Shown here: in pieces, positions 34,660 to 46,700 of the stretch
How positions within the stretch are numbered: position 1 is the stretch's first letter
Layout of the letters: every line of letters begins with the position of its first letter
From: Anaeramoeba flamelloides
Lineage: Eukaryota; Metamonada; Anaeramoebidae
DNA length: 64,000 bases
Assembly (NCBI GenBank): GCA_027625915.1
Contig: JANTQA010000012.1
Coordinates: 9,074,501 to 9,138,500, forward strand
Direction: 5' to 3'
Program-made: the position numbers and the translations under genes
Notes under the pieces: generated by a model
The model's database searches: none
Told to the model about the DNA's origin: nothing
The model's input: the letters and a program-made list of their open reading frames with translations, nothing else

Positions 34660-34800
34660 ATTAAATTTGAAAAAAATCTTTGTTGAAAATTGAATTTTAT
34701 AACTTTAATTATTAAAAACTGTAAACAAGAATTTTTGATCAAAGATCTCTGATTTTAACTAATAGTGTTTATTATAGGGGAAGTTATTAAAAATGAAAAA
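34660..34800 (+). pseudogene. Family E coding relic
   Basis: Directly downstream of the RCC1-BTB gene. It shares TTTACTATTAAATTTGAAAA with 18060 and the run ...CAAAGATCTCTGATTTTAACTAATAGTGTTTATTATA with 29170-29215 (matched piecewise). It is decayed and non-functional. Confidence 0.45.
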
Positions 34801-35389
34801 TTATTAAAATTTTTTCGCTTTTTTCAAGAAAAAATTTCCCCTAGATTATTTATTCTAGTAACCTTCCCATAATTCAATAAATATCATTAAAGTACTTTTT
34901 TTGTTTCTATTGTATTTAAATATAATTTCTCTCAAAAATAAATCTTAATCCAAAATTTTTGATAAAGAAAAGTCTATTTTGGAAAAAATTATTTTTTAAT
35001 AAAATATGTATTTGATCAATATTAAATTAGTACTAATAAAAAAGTTTAAAATATTAACAATTATTGATCGTTTTATAATATATCTATAAAAAAAAATTGA
35101 ATCTAAATAATTATTAATCAGAGTGAAAAAAAGTCGTTTCAAAAATTTTAGAGTGATTAAAAATAATTAATGAATTTGTATTTTTCTTAAAATTCTTTCA
35201 AATAAGGATTGGTCAATCTAAATACCATTTCAAAAATTCTAAATCACTGGATTAATAAATTGAAAAAAAAAAAATTATGCTTTAGTTTTCAAGAACAATT
35301 AATAATTCAATCTGATTTGTATTTTACTTTTAAATCATTCTAAATATATAAAAACCTAATATTTTAAATTTTAAAAAAAATAAAACCTA

Positions 35390-35720
35390 AAAACAAAAAA
35401 AAAAGTGAGTCACAATTTTTGAAATTGGCATTATTGATTTTTTATGACTGAACTTTCATTAAAAAAAAGTTGACAACGAGATTTTTTCATAATTATTAAA
35501 TTCATTTTAATAGACATTACATAGTCTCAATTTTCATAGTGATTATTTATCTTTTCGAATATCTCTTTTTTTAACATGATCTTTTACAAAAAGTAAAAGA
35601 AAAGAAAAAGATAAAAAAAAAAAAAAAAAAAAAAATTGAAAAAGCAAAAAAAAAATTTGTAAAATTACAAAAGAAAAATAAAACTTTAATGAATTAGAAA
35701 AAATGATTCTGATTGAAAAT
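35390..35720 (+). repeat. Dispersed repeat R4, copy b
   Basis: A direct copy of 7070-7410, including the GAGTCACAATTTTTGA start and the long A/G purine tract at ~35587-35700. It is non-coding. Confidence 0.5.
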
Positions 35721-36419
35721 TTTGAAAATATTTTATTGATAAGAATACTGGAATTAACCCCTAAAAAAAAAAAAAATCGATTAACATTATAAAGTGAATC
35801 AAAAATTTTGAAATCAGGTTTAATTTATGATATAATAAACTAATTATTTAGTTTTTTTGATTTAGAATGACTAATTTTTATTTCGTGCCAATCATTTGAA
35901 AATAAAAATATAATAAATAAGATTAACAATCATATTTATATTTAATTTTCATGTAAAAAATGTAATTTTTTGAATAGTGAATATACAAAAAGATAATAAG
36001 TAAAAATTGATATTCTTATATTGTAAGCAACTATAAACAATTCGTCACTTTCAACTATTTTACGAATTTTTTAATCTTTGTGATGCTTTTCACCCTAATA
36101 TATTCATAATGTAATAAAATTTCTGATTATCTTAAGTGATTACTAATAATTCCAATCACAAAATCGTTTGGATAACACCAATCTTTCAATTTTTGAAAAA
36201 AAAAATCATTTTTCAAACCAAGTATTGGTGTTCACCAAATTATTTTATATTTAAAAAACCTTCAAGCTCAAAAATCAAAACAGATGTTTCGTTTACTATA
36301 ACCAAAATTTGGATAAATGTATGGAACTCTTTATTTACCTCTAAAATTGGAAAAACTCTATTTTTTACAACATTCGATATTTACACTTCACAATCATGAA
36401 AAAATTTTTTCAAAAAAAA

Positions 36420-36600
36420 ATTAAACATTTGCTAATTTAACACTTTTAAATAACTTTAGTTAGAATAATCACTATTGGTTAATAAATGATCTTTATTTAA
36501 AAAAAATTTTTTGATGATATTTTACAATTTAAGTTGAAAAATCCAATTTTCTATTAATATTTTTTTTTAATATAATAGGAAAAAATTTGAATATTTTTTT
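36420..36600 (-). pseudogene. Family E coding relic, inverted
   Basis: The reverse complement gives the family E phrase (AATATTAATAGAAAATTGGA, TTTTTCAACTTAAATTG, ATTTATTAACCAATAGTG). It has stops and indels. The frame just upstream on + (36136-36399, no ATG) has a protein-like composition but no recognisable motif. Confidence 0.4.
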
Positions 36601-36739
36601 GTTCACAAAGAAAAGGTAATTTTATTATATTTTAATAGAATTTTGAATCTTACGAATATCTCTCAAATAGGTAATCAATTTATTTTGACTATTAAAGAAT
36701 TATTTGTTCATTTAAATTGGAAAAAATATGTTTTTCTTT

Positions 36740-37650
36740 GATTTTCGTTAGTTTTTTATTAATTTTTGAAATAAACAGAAAATTTCTGAAAATTTCGGTT
36801 TATTCCATTAAGTAAAAAAAAACACCGTTAGATTTTCCATATTTTAAAAGAATTAAGTAAAATCTTGATTTTTATCCATTCTTTTGAATTCGGGAAAAGT
36901 TGGCACTGGAAGGACACTTTCCGTTAGGTTTCCCAGGATTCAAAAGAATAGAGGAAAAGCAAAGATTTTACCCAATTCTTTTAAATTAGGGAAAAAAGCC
37001 GTTATTTTTTTCTTGGGTTTTCTGTATATTAGATAAATTGATAGATTTTATTAATAAAACAGAAAATCTCAAGAAAAGCACTGTTGGTTTTTTTTTTAAT
37101 TAAAGAAAGAAACCGAAAATTTCAGAAATTTTTAGTTTATTTCTCAAATTAAAAACACATAGGCACTCTACGGCACTTTACCGACACTTCTGTTAGGTTT
37201 TTTTAAATTTTAAAATAAACGTAAAATTAATAAATTTTCATTTTATTTCAAAAAGTGTAAAAAAAACGATGTTTGTTTTCCCCGAATTTAAAAGAATTGA
37301 GAAAATTATTTGATTTTTCTAAATTCTTTTGAATTCTGGAAAAGCTTCGTTACATTTTTTTTAATTTGAGAAATAAAAAGAAAATATTTGAAATTTTCTT
37401 TTAATTTCTAAAATTAAAAAAAAGCGCCCTTAGGTTTTCTTGAGTTTTCGATTTATTTGTAAAATCGATAGATTTTACAAATAAAATAGAAAATCTCAAG
37501 AAAACCTAGGCACTCTACGGCACTCTACAGGTACTCTACAGGCACTCTACAGGCACTATACAGGCACTCTCAATATTTATCATCAGTTTTTTTTTCTGTG
37601 TTTGATTTTTTTTAGATGATAAGAGTATTTTCAAAACTATTAGTTATTAT
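36740..37650. repeat. Family D array of hairpins and an 11-bp tandem repeat
   Basis: The array has successive inverted modules built from GTTAGGTTTTCC-type and TTCTTTTGAATTCGGGAAAA-type phrases. A clean hairpin at 37431-37508 has ~36-bp arms around GAT. At 37507-37570 there are six head-to-tail copies of an ~11-bp unit (TACAGGCACTC). It is more GC-rich than its surroundings. Partial relatives lie at 17440-17890, 23150-23232, 28180-28470 (inverted) and 41900-42100. No open frame. Confidence 0.7.
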
Positions 37651-37905
37651 GTCTTCAAAAAAATATTGTAAAGCTGATATTAAAGAAAATTCATTGTCAC
37701 ATCCATTTAAAATTGTTTACCCCAAAATAGACCTTTTTTCTTGACTAGATTCTTTTAAAAATCTTAGTACTATTAACAACAATAAATACAATAGCCTCAA
37801 GATTTTTAACAACTGGAATTTTGATTATGTTTCAAATAAACTCGATTAACAAGAATGAAATGATAAAAGGTTAATTGAAGTTGTAGGTATGTCTAACTTT
37901 TTTTT
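37641..37905 (+). pseudogene. Degraded coding fragment, unidentified
   Basis: One frame from an ATG reads MSSKKYCKADIKENSLSHPF, KIVYPKIDLFS, stop, LDSFKNLSTINNNKYNSLKI, FNNWNFDYVSNKLD, stop, QE, stop, NDKRLIEVVGMSN. The composition (W, C, D, V, P) is unlike local spacer. No family recognised. It ends next to a LINE 3' tip and may be part of that element or of a broken host gene. Confidence 0.3.
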
Positions 37906-37924
37906 CCATTTTATTTTTTGATAA

Positions 37925-38022
37925 TAGTATTGTATAGTGAAATCTTTCATTTTAGATACATACTTTAGAAATCGAGTATAAGTAAAGGGGTATTTAGACT
38001 GTATTTACACTCCCCCCCCCCA
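37925..38022 (+). mobile_element. LINE 3' tip with poly-C
   Basis: Aligns with 3490-3570: GTGAAATCTTTCATTTTAGA, AAATCGAGTATAAGTAAAGG, GTATTTAGACTGTATTTACAC. It then runs into a C run at ~38010-38021, where the LINE at 3561 has CTTCCTCCTC. The insert is strongly truncated. Confidence 0.55.
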
Positions 38023-38919
38023 TAAAAAAAAATAATTTGAATTTTTTCTCAAAATATCAATGAGTTAAGCTTCAAAAGGTATTTGTTCTTAGGTATATGA
38101 TTGTATACTAAATTAGATGTTCTCTTGGAAAGAGAAGAAGAAAAAGTAAAGGTTTAATTTTAGATAGTTTTTCTTAAAAGAATGTGTGTAGATTAGTTTT
38201 ATCCTTGTTTCAAAATAACATGCGATTTTTTTTGTTCTAGAAGACCTATACATCAACCAATTAAAAAAACTGAAAATAAAACAGATTTAAATATGTTTTT
38301 GGTTTCTTCACTTTCTATTATTTGAAAAAAATTCTAAAAATAAAGGATCAAATTAGAAAATATGCCACTACAACCCAAAAAACACTAAAAATTGAAAACT
38401 GATCAAATACCTTTCATTAAAAAAATTAAAAAAACAAAATGATAAAATTAAAATAAAAAAGTTTCAATTTAACTTTTTCTTGAAAACATTTTTTGTCAAA
38501 AGCATTCATCTCAACGTTGAAATTATGTATATTTTTATATATAATATCTTATTTAACTCATTTACTAAAACAAATTCGAAATTCTGGGAATTTTTTTTTC
38601 ACAAAATGGAACTAATTTGGTCTTCAAATGTTTTTTTTATTTTCAAATGGTAAAATTAAAAAAAAAAATGATATTTAAATTGAAAAACTCACTGGAAAAG
38701 TATTCTAATTTATTATATTAGCTTCTTCTTTGATTTTAAAATTTTCTCAACCCCAATTATTCAAAAAAAAATAAAAAAAGAGCACAGTAATTTCAAAAAA
38801 TATTTTGGATATTCAAAAGTTGAGATTGTTTTTATTCTAAAAAAATTTATCACAGTGTTTTATTGAATTAAGTTATAAGCTATATTTGGGTATAATATTT
38901 ATCAGAAAAAAAATAGCAC
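38023..38919. other. AT-rich spacer
   Basis: No gene or clear repeat. The TTAGGTATA phrases near 38090 and 40035 look weakly related. Confidence 0.4.
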
Positions 38920-38923
38920 TTAA

Positions 38924-39854
38924 GGGACTAGTCTATATTAAATTTTTTTAGGTAAATTTAATAGAGATTTAGATTTTTTTTTGCCAATTACTTAGATTTC
39001 AAATCAAAGTGAAAAACTTCTTAGTATATTAATGAAATCTTGCTAAATGACACTCATTAAATTTAGTTATTGTTTTTATAGAAATAAAAAATTTTTGCAT
39101 TTTTTAACTTTTTTGAAAGTTGCTTTTTTTCAACTTTTCGCAAAAATACAAAAAATAAAAAAAAAAATATGAACAAGAAAGTAAAACCTTGTTATTTTTG
39201 TGGAAGACGTACAAAAAATAGTTTGAAGAATAAACCTGAAAGGGTTTTTTTGGATTTGCATGAAAACATAGTTTGATTCGAAAAAAATATACAATATATG
39301 CTTTACTCTTAATAAAAGATTTTCTTTCTTTTCTTGTACCATTCTTTTTTTTCATGAATCTACTTTTTGAGTTTACGATCTTACGTTTTTGTTGAATTTG
39401 AAGTTTTTTTAAGTGTTCCCAAATTACCATCCTAAAATTTTTTGTCAGAGTCAAAAAAAATCAAAGATAAGAATAAGAACTATTTTTTAAAAAAGTAATT
39501 ATTGATAAAACAAATTGAGTTCTTTATAGAGTCAAGTTGGATGAATAGAAGTGAAGGAGAAAATATTCACCAGTTTTAAATTATTTTTTTGGTTTTTAAA
39601 AATGAGAATAAATATAATTTTTGAGAAAATAATTAAATCCAAAATTAATCAAAAAATTCTCATCCGTTAAAGATCTTTTTTCAAAAAAAAATTTTTAAAA
39701 GTCACTTTTTTTGGCAGAATTTTAAAATTTTAAAAACCATGAACTAAAAGTTCTAACATTGAAAAAACCTGTCTATTTTCAATTTTAAACATATTTCAAG
39801 ATAAGGATTCCTTATTTAGTTATTGGAAAAAAAAAATTAATATAGACTAGTCCC
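38924..39854. mobile_element. piggyBac-like non-autonomous element, copy 2
   Basis: A 931-bp element with perfect terminal inverted repeats (GGGACTAGTCTATATTAA and its complement), flanked by TTAA (38920-38923 and 39855-39858). It is nearly identical to 8378-9311 throughout, so both moved recently. The internal + frame at ~39169-39276 reads NKKVKPCYFCGRRTKNS... ending LDLHENIV. This is closer than copy 1 to a C-x2-C-G-x-RTK finger, and again lacks later cysteines. Confidence 0.8.
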
Positions 39855-39858
39855 TTAA

Positions 39859-40659
39859 TTTTATTAAGGGCATATAACTCAAAAAATAGAGTAAATTTTT
39901 AGTAAAAATTTTTTCATTCAAAAAAAATCAAAAAAATTGAGAATATTTCGAAAAAATTTTAAAATTTGAATTAATAATTTAAATTATACTGAAAAAATCA
40001 AGGGGGTTACTTTCAAAATTGATTTGGACTTAGGTATACTATTGGGTAGTGAACTGGATGTTGCAATTGAACAAGAAGAAAAAAAAACACAGACGATATT
40101 TTGAAACACCGATTAAAGTTGTTGTATACAAATTATTTTGATCATTTTAGGTTTTTATTCAATAACATTCCTATTTAGGATTATTGGGTTCGAATTACTT
40201 TTTTTTTTAATCAAATAAGTTCACTTTCATCGCCACATTTTTAGATAGTTAGCCACTCGTGATGTATGAAGAAAATTTACTGTGTTAATCATAGCCTTAA
40301 AATTTATTTTCAAAAAATAATTAACGATAAATGACCAAACATTAAATGAATTCTCAATACTCACCAAAAGGTAGATTCGTTAATTATTTGGGAGATAAGT
40401 ATCAAAAGTTCTTGATTATTTTGAAAGAAAAAGAATAAAAGATTTACTTTCAAATTCTTTTTTGTTCTTTTGAAAAAAATAAATAATTCTGAGGTTACTT
40501 TGTTGAAACCAAAATCAAAAGTTTTGTCTTTACAACTGCTGTATGAGTGATAAAAAGATAAGTGCTTCCAGTTAATCACTTTCAATCAAAATTACCAAAA
40601 AACATTTTTATCCAAAGTTCTTTTATTTTAAAAGCCTATTTAATTTTAAAACTTTTTCA
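39859..40659. other. Spacer / promoter region of the nucleoporin gene
   Basis: No repeat identified. A minus-strand open stretch at 40361-40585 is followed by a GTGAGT donor-like site but has no ATG and no recognisable motif. I leave it unassigned. Confidence 0.35.
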
Positions 40660-41007
40660 ATGAGCACCGAAATCCAGCCTGAAAGGTTATGTCAAATTAA
40701 ATTAGGAGAGGATCTCGATCCTGATCTCTCAGGAGACTTTCTTGTAGTTTCTCATCGTTTTGGATTAATTATTAGTTCACATGAAATGGGATTCGCTATT
40801 TCCAATTTTTTTGCTTGGAAAGGATTGTTGGTACCAAATCAAAAGGATTATGATGGATCTGATCAGATCTGTATTGTTGAAACACCCGAAGAGTTTGGAC
40901 AAGTGACAACAATAACACTTTCACAAGACGACGAAATTCTTGTTGTCGGAACACAATATGGACTGGTTCAATATTACGCTTTAGCCAATTATTTTTTAGA
41001 TCCAAAC
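40660..41007 (+). CDS. NUP214/Nup159-like nucleoporin, exon 1 (start of beta-propeller)
   Basis: ATG (TCAATGAGC) opens 116 codons. They read SGDFLVVSHRFGLIISSHEMG, WKGLLVP, TTITLSQDDEILVVGTQYGLVQYYAL, as in the first blades of the NUP214/Nup159 propeller that docks the mRNA-export helicase at the cytoplasmic face of the pore. It ends ...FLDPN at a strong donor, GTAAGT (41008-41013), in phase 0. The stretch after it is a long T run and then spacer. Codon use is less A-biased than in exon 2. Confidence 0.75.
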
Positions 41008-41024
41008 GTAAGTGTTTACTTTCA

Positions 41025-41064
<40 letters not shown>

Positions 41065-41899
41065 ATGTTTTTCTTTTTTTTAAAAAGCATTTTTTATTTG
41101 TTTTTCTTTTTTTAAAATGAATTTTTTTTTATCAAATCGAAAGGGATTACTTTTTAATTTCTGGAAATTGAAATTACGAAACCCCAATTCAAAAGTTATT
41201 TTCCAAAATTTTCCATACTCAGGATTTTTCAAACACAGTTACCAATTTGTTATCAACTAGAGCGGACTAAATAAAGAATTGAAAAATAATGTATTTGGAT
41301 TTCAATTAAACACTCTATCGTACTTTTTTTTCAAAAACCTTTTAAATTTTACAAACGTAATGAATAATTTGTCTTTTAAAAATTTGTTAAATTTGAAAAG
41401 TTGAAACAATAACCACAATTTTAAAAAGCTTTGCTTCTCATACGTCTGTTTTTAAAAAAATGTGTACTAAAAGTTTTATCAAGTGTTATTCAAACTGTTT
41501 AAAACAGTGAGTTAGACAGTTTGAATTGCCAAATGATATTTAAACTTTTATTCTGCACTTTTTCACAATAGCTTTCAATGAAAAATATATTTAAATTTTC
41601 AAATTTTTACAACATTGGTGAGCAAATGTGTTTCATTAAACTCTTGATCAATGAATTCTCAAATATAGTTTCCTTTATATCTTTTGAACATCCAAAACCT
41701 GTATTTTTGAAGAGATCAATTAAAAATGAAAATGAACGAAAAAAAAAAAATTAGAGAACGTGACTATTTCTCTATTCAATTCATGACAAAATTCAATTCA
41801 TGATAAAGTTTCTCAAATCATGGTATTGGAATAAAAATAGTGATAATTTTTTTTTAATTTTTTTTATTTTAAGGAAGTGAGGTTATTCAACAAAATTAA

Positions 41900-42100
41900 C
41901 TCATGTTTGCCCTTAGGTTTTCTTGGATTTGAGAAATTAAAAGATTTTTCTCTATTCTTTTGAATTCTGGAAAAGCGCTGTTAGGTTTTTTTAATTTGAG
42001 AAATAAATCGAATATTTATTTAATTTTCGGTTTATTTCTCAAAGTAAAAAAAACCTAAGCACTCTACGGAACCCTACGGCACTTGGCGGCACTTCCTAAA
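41900..42100. repeat. Family D repeat in intron
   Basis: TTAGGTTTTCTTGGATTTG, TTTTGAATTCTGGAAAAG and an inverted TTTGAGAAATAA pair lead into AAGCACTCTACGGAACC-type units, as in the 36740-37650 array. Confidence 0.55.
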
Positions 42101-43323
42101 ACATTAATTTTTTTATTTCGAGTTTTTTATCCTAACTGTAATGTAAGTAAGATTATAACTCATAGAATTGCTTTTCTTTAAAAAAAATGAAAAAGAAAAT
42201 AGTTATTTTTCATTAAATACAAGAAAAAGTGAAAGAAAAGCAAGGAATAAAAGAAATTAAAAAAATAAAAAGTAAAATTATTTAAAGTTTGTTTTTTTGT
42301 ATCCCAAGTGTTGAATGTGTTGCTGCTTGTTCCCCTTTATGTTAATTAGGCCGAAAATTTCTAGATCACCACTAAAACACCCATTTGAAGTAATACCACA
42401 CTTGGCAGAAGTTAATACCAGTACAAGACAAAAGTACACTTTCAAAAATAATCGGATACTTTCTGAATTCATTTTGGTAATTGTATACCAATCCACCCCC
42501 AACCCTTTTAAATACTGAAACCTTAAATTACTCTAATAGATTTATCTTTTTCAATTTAAAAATAAAACTTCGTTATCAAAAAGAAAGGAAAATAAGAGGT
42601 AAATAAATAACGTAAAAAGCTTTGACTGATGTATTTATTCGTTGATTCGTTTTTTTACCCAGAAAACATTATTGTTTGCTTCATTTAAAAGTTTTTGCTC
42701 TATAACAAATTCGTCTTCACTTCTCGAATTATTATGAATAGTATAACCCCCAAACATTTCTCTGTGAAATTATTTTTGTGATTATAAAGGGTATATGTGT
42801 ATTTGATCAGAATAATTCCAAATTTTTAAAAATAAAAAATGAAACAAAAAATATATTTTCTTTGAAAGTTTTATTCAATCCCTCTGATTCTTCACAGGTG
42901 TCGGATTTATTTGAGGGTAGAATTAAAAAAAAAACATACCAGTAACCCTTGAATCTATCTAGAAACAAAACATTAAGCTTTGGAATTATCAAAATTCATT
43001 TTAAAAAGTATTGTATTTTTTTTACCACTTAGAAATTATCATAAAATCAATTTATTAAGGTCTAAATACATTTATGTTATTTTAAGATGTTCAAACGGAT
43101 AAAAGGAATACTGCAACTCTTTAATTTAACTCTTTGAAAATAGAAACAAGTTCTATAATTTATTGATCTGAAAGGTTTTTGTTTATTTTTTATTTTGTTT
43201 CATGGAAAAATGGAAAATAAACTAAATTTCAAAATTTTGAACAGAGTTAAAATAATTTAAAGAATAATAATATTACAGTTTTCATTCAATTTGTTAATAA
43301 TTTTGAATTAACAAATATTTGAA

Positions 43324-43575
43324 TCATTTTTTGTCTTTTTCTTTTTTATTTTCATTTCTTTTTTTTCCAATTACATAATATGTTTCATTTAGATTTGAAC
43401 AATTTTTGAAATTATTGATATAAAGGTAAAAGTTGTTTAGTTCAATAGAAAAATCACAAATAAAATTTGTTTGATGATACCTAACCCATTTGATTCGATC
43501 ACAAATTGTTGGTGGAATTTCAACAAATTTATCAATACATTTTTTTTTTCGGCTTGTTTCAAAATTTTTTGGCAC
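43324..43575 (-). pseudogene. Coding relic family F (CI-x-KFVEI), copy 1
   Basis: An 83-codon minus frame, MPKNFETSRKKKCIDKFVEI..., ICDRIKWVRYHQTNF, NETYYVIGKKRNENKKEKDK. A decayed relative lies at 55370-55630 (minus): CIGKFVEISPTIVN, then after changes RSNETDLRIYKKQNEKKSKK. The family is unidentified. The pair suggests a duplicated gene fragment or an element-borne sequence. Confidence 0.35.
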
Positions 43576-43773
43576 ATACCGATTTCCATTTTTTCATTTT
43601 ATTTTTTTTTTTTTTTGAAGAAACATTATTCATGTTAATTTCTCTTTTTAATAATATAAAAATATAAAACTATTTTAATTTTCTTTATTTTATTATGATC
43701 AAACAAACAAAATATATTCTAATTCTTGTTATATCTTTCTTTTTTAATTTGTTTATTAAAATAATTTCAATAG

Positions 43774-46700
43774 AATATACAACCTCTTAAGAAAATTGAA
43801 TTTTTCTTAGAAGAAGAACCTTGCCAGATCTCAAATTTGAAATTTTCAATAACAAATAAAAATGTATTATATTTCTTAAGATCTAATGGCGATCTTTTTA
43901 ATATAACAAATTCCAAGCATTCAATTATTGGAAAATCTGTTTTTTCCTATTGCATCCCTAGACATTCTGAAATGAAACCAGGTTATTTTATTATACGTGA
44001 CAATCAAGATGAAAATTTTGAAAACTGTGGGTTATATTTTATTGAGGAAAAGAATAATAAAAATTATTTAATCAAGGGAAAATCAAAAGATTTTCAACCC
44101 AGATTTATTTCAAATCCCTTTGAAAACGTATTATTTATTGTATTTGGGGATTCTAATGCAGATATTAAATTTCTTTTTATATTTCTTTCAAAGGATTGTT
44201 CTATCAAATCTGAAAATAGTTATCCATCTGAAATTAGTTTACATGATATAACTTTTGATTCATGGAATACTTCGTCTTTTGATCATTTAAATCTATTTTC
44301 AGTATATTCACCTTCATTAAATCAAGCGCTTTTATACCAATTAGATATTGAAAACCAAAAAATAGATCCAATTACTATAGTTGAATCATATGAAATAAAT
44401 GCACCATGTCTTTTGATGGGACCGGAAACATATCCATGTGGTATTGCTTTTAATTATTTAACTACCAAATATTCAGAAGGCAATGAAAATAATAATTATC
44501 CAATTCTTAATGTGCTATCAAATGAAAACATTTTTTCTTCATTTGTAATTCCACTTAACTGCAAAAAAAATATATTTTTAACTAATGAAACAATAAAAAT
44601 GAATATTAAGGATTTCATAAAAAATAATAAATTAAAGGAAAATAAAAATGAAAAAGAAATAGGAATTGAAAAAGAGAAAGAAAATGAAAAAGAAAATGAA
44701 AATGAAAAAGAAATAGAAAATGATAAAGAGAAAGAAAAAGAAAATGAAAAAGAAAATGAAAAAGAAAATGTAAAAGAAAAAGAAAATGAAAATAAAATAG
44801 AAAAAGAAAATAATAAATTAAAGGAAAAAGAAAAAGAAAATGAAAAAGAAATAGAAAATAAAAAAGAGAAAGAAAATGAAAAGGAGAAAGAAAATGAAAA
44901 TGTAAAAGAAGATATAAAAGAAAAAGAAAAGGAAAATAAAATAGAAAAAGAAAATAATAAATTAAAGGAAAAAGAAAAAGAAAAAGAAAATAAAATCGAA
45001 AAAGAAAATAAAATAGAAAAAGAAAAGAAAATAGAAAATGAAAATGAAAATAAAATAGAAAAAGAAAATAAAATAGAAAAAGAAAAAGAAAATGAAAAAG
45101 AAAATGAAAAAGAAAATGAAAATGATAAAGAAAATGATAAAGAAAATAAAAATGATCAAGATAAAACAGAAGATAAATCTGATGAAGAAAAAACATCAAT
45201 ATTTTCGGCAAATAATCAAAAGCCAAATTTAATATTTGGAAAAAAAAAACAAACAACATCAATTTTTGGAAAAACAACAAAAAAATTGTTATCAAAAACA
45301 AAAGAAGAAAAAAATGAAAAAAAAGAAAAAGAAAATAAAAATGTTAAGGCTAAAACACAAGATAAATCCAATGAAGAAAAAAATTCAATATTTTCCAATA
45401 AAACACAAACAACATCAATTTTTGGAAAATCAATAAATGAATCAAAATCAAAAACAAAAGAAAATGAAAACGAAAATAAAAAAAAAGAAGAAAATGAAAA
45501 TAATAAAACTATTAATGAAGAAAAAAAATCAACAATCTTTTCAAATAAAACAGAAAAAAAATCAATTTTTGGAGCAAATAAAAAAACAACATCAATTTTT
45601 GGAAAATCAATAAATGAATCAAAAACAAAAACAAAAGAAAATGAAAACGAAAAAAAAAAAAAAGAAGAAAATACAAATAATAAAACTATTAATGAAGAAA
45701 AAAATCAATATTTGCAACAAAACCTACTGGAATATTTTCAAAAAACTTTTCAAATAAAACAAATAAATCTGATCAAAAATCAATATTCTCAAATAATTCA
45801 AAAAAAAAATCAATTTTTGGAGCAAATAAACAAACAACATCAATTTTTGGACAATCTATAAAAGAATCATTATCAAAAACAAAACCAGAAAACAATAAAA
45901 ATGAAACAAATAAAGAAAATAAAAATGATCAAGATAAAACAGAAGATAAAACAGATCAAGAAAAAAATCAATATTTTCCAATAAAACAGAAAAAAAATCA
46001 ATTTTTGGAGCAAATAAATCAACAACATCAATTTTTGGAAAATCAATAAATGAATCAAAAACAAAAACAAAAGAAAATGAAAACGAAAATAAAAAAAAAG
46101 AAAATGAAAATAATAAAACGGAAGATAAAACAGATCAAGAAAAAAAATCAATATTTTCCAATAAAACAGAAAAAAAATCAATATTTGGAGCAAATAAAAA
46201 AACAACATCAATTTTTGGAAAATCAATAAATGAATCAAAAACAAAAACAAAAGAAAATGAAAACGAAAATAAAAAAAAAGAAGAAAATACAAATAATAAA
46301 ACTATTAATGAAGAAAAAAAATCAATATTTGCAACAAAACCTACTGGAATATTTTCAAAAAACTTTTCAAATAAAACAAATAAATCTGATCCAAAATCAA
46401 TATTCTCAAATAATTCAAAAAAAAAATCAATATTTGCACCAAATAAACAAACAACATCAATTTTTGGACAATCTATAAAAGAATCATTATCAAAAACAAA
46501 ACCAGAAAACAATAAAAATGAAACAAATAAAGAAAATAAAAATGATCAAGATAAAACAGAAGATAAAACAGATCAAGAAAAAAAATCAATATTTTCCAAT
46601 AAAACAGAAAAAAAATCAATATTTGGAGCAAATAAATCAACAACATCAATTTTTGGAAAATCAATAAATGAATCAAAATCAAAAACAAAAGAAAATGAAA

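Larger units (their letters stand above)
41008..43773 (+). other. 2.77-kb phase-0 intron of the nucleoporin gene
   Basis: GTAAGT to ...ATTTCAATAG. It contains a ~35-nt T run (41027-41060), a family D block (41900-42100), a GC-richer patch (42290-42525) with no assignable product, and a minus-strand coding relic at 43324-43575. Confidence 0.7.

Noticed and set aside
36136-36399. 87-codon plus frame with several W and C residues
   Set aside because: No ATG start and no recognised domain, and it lies beside a decayed repeat. Kept only as a note under family E.
40185-40205. GGGTTCGAATTAC resembling a tRNA T-loop
   Set aside because: No matching acceptor, D or anticodon stems around it.
40361-40585. 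Minus frame ending at a perfect GTGAGT
   Set aside because: No ATG (the frame opens at TTG after a TGA) and no plausible acceptor or second exon to the left. A single donor match is expected by chance.
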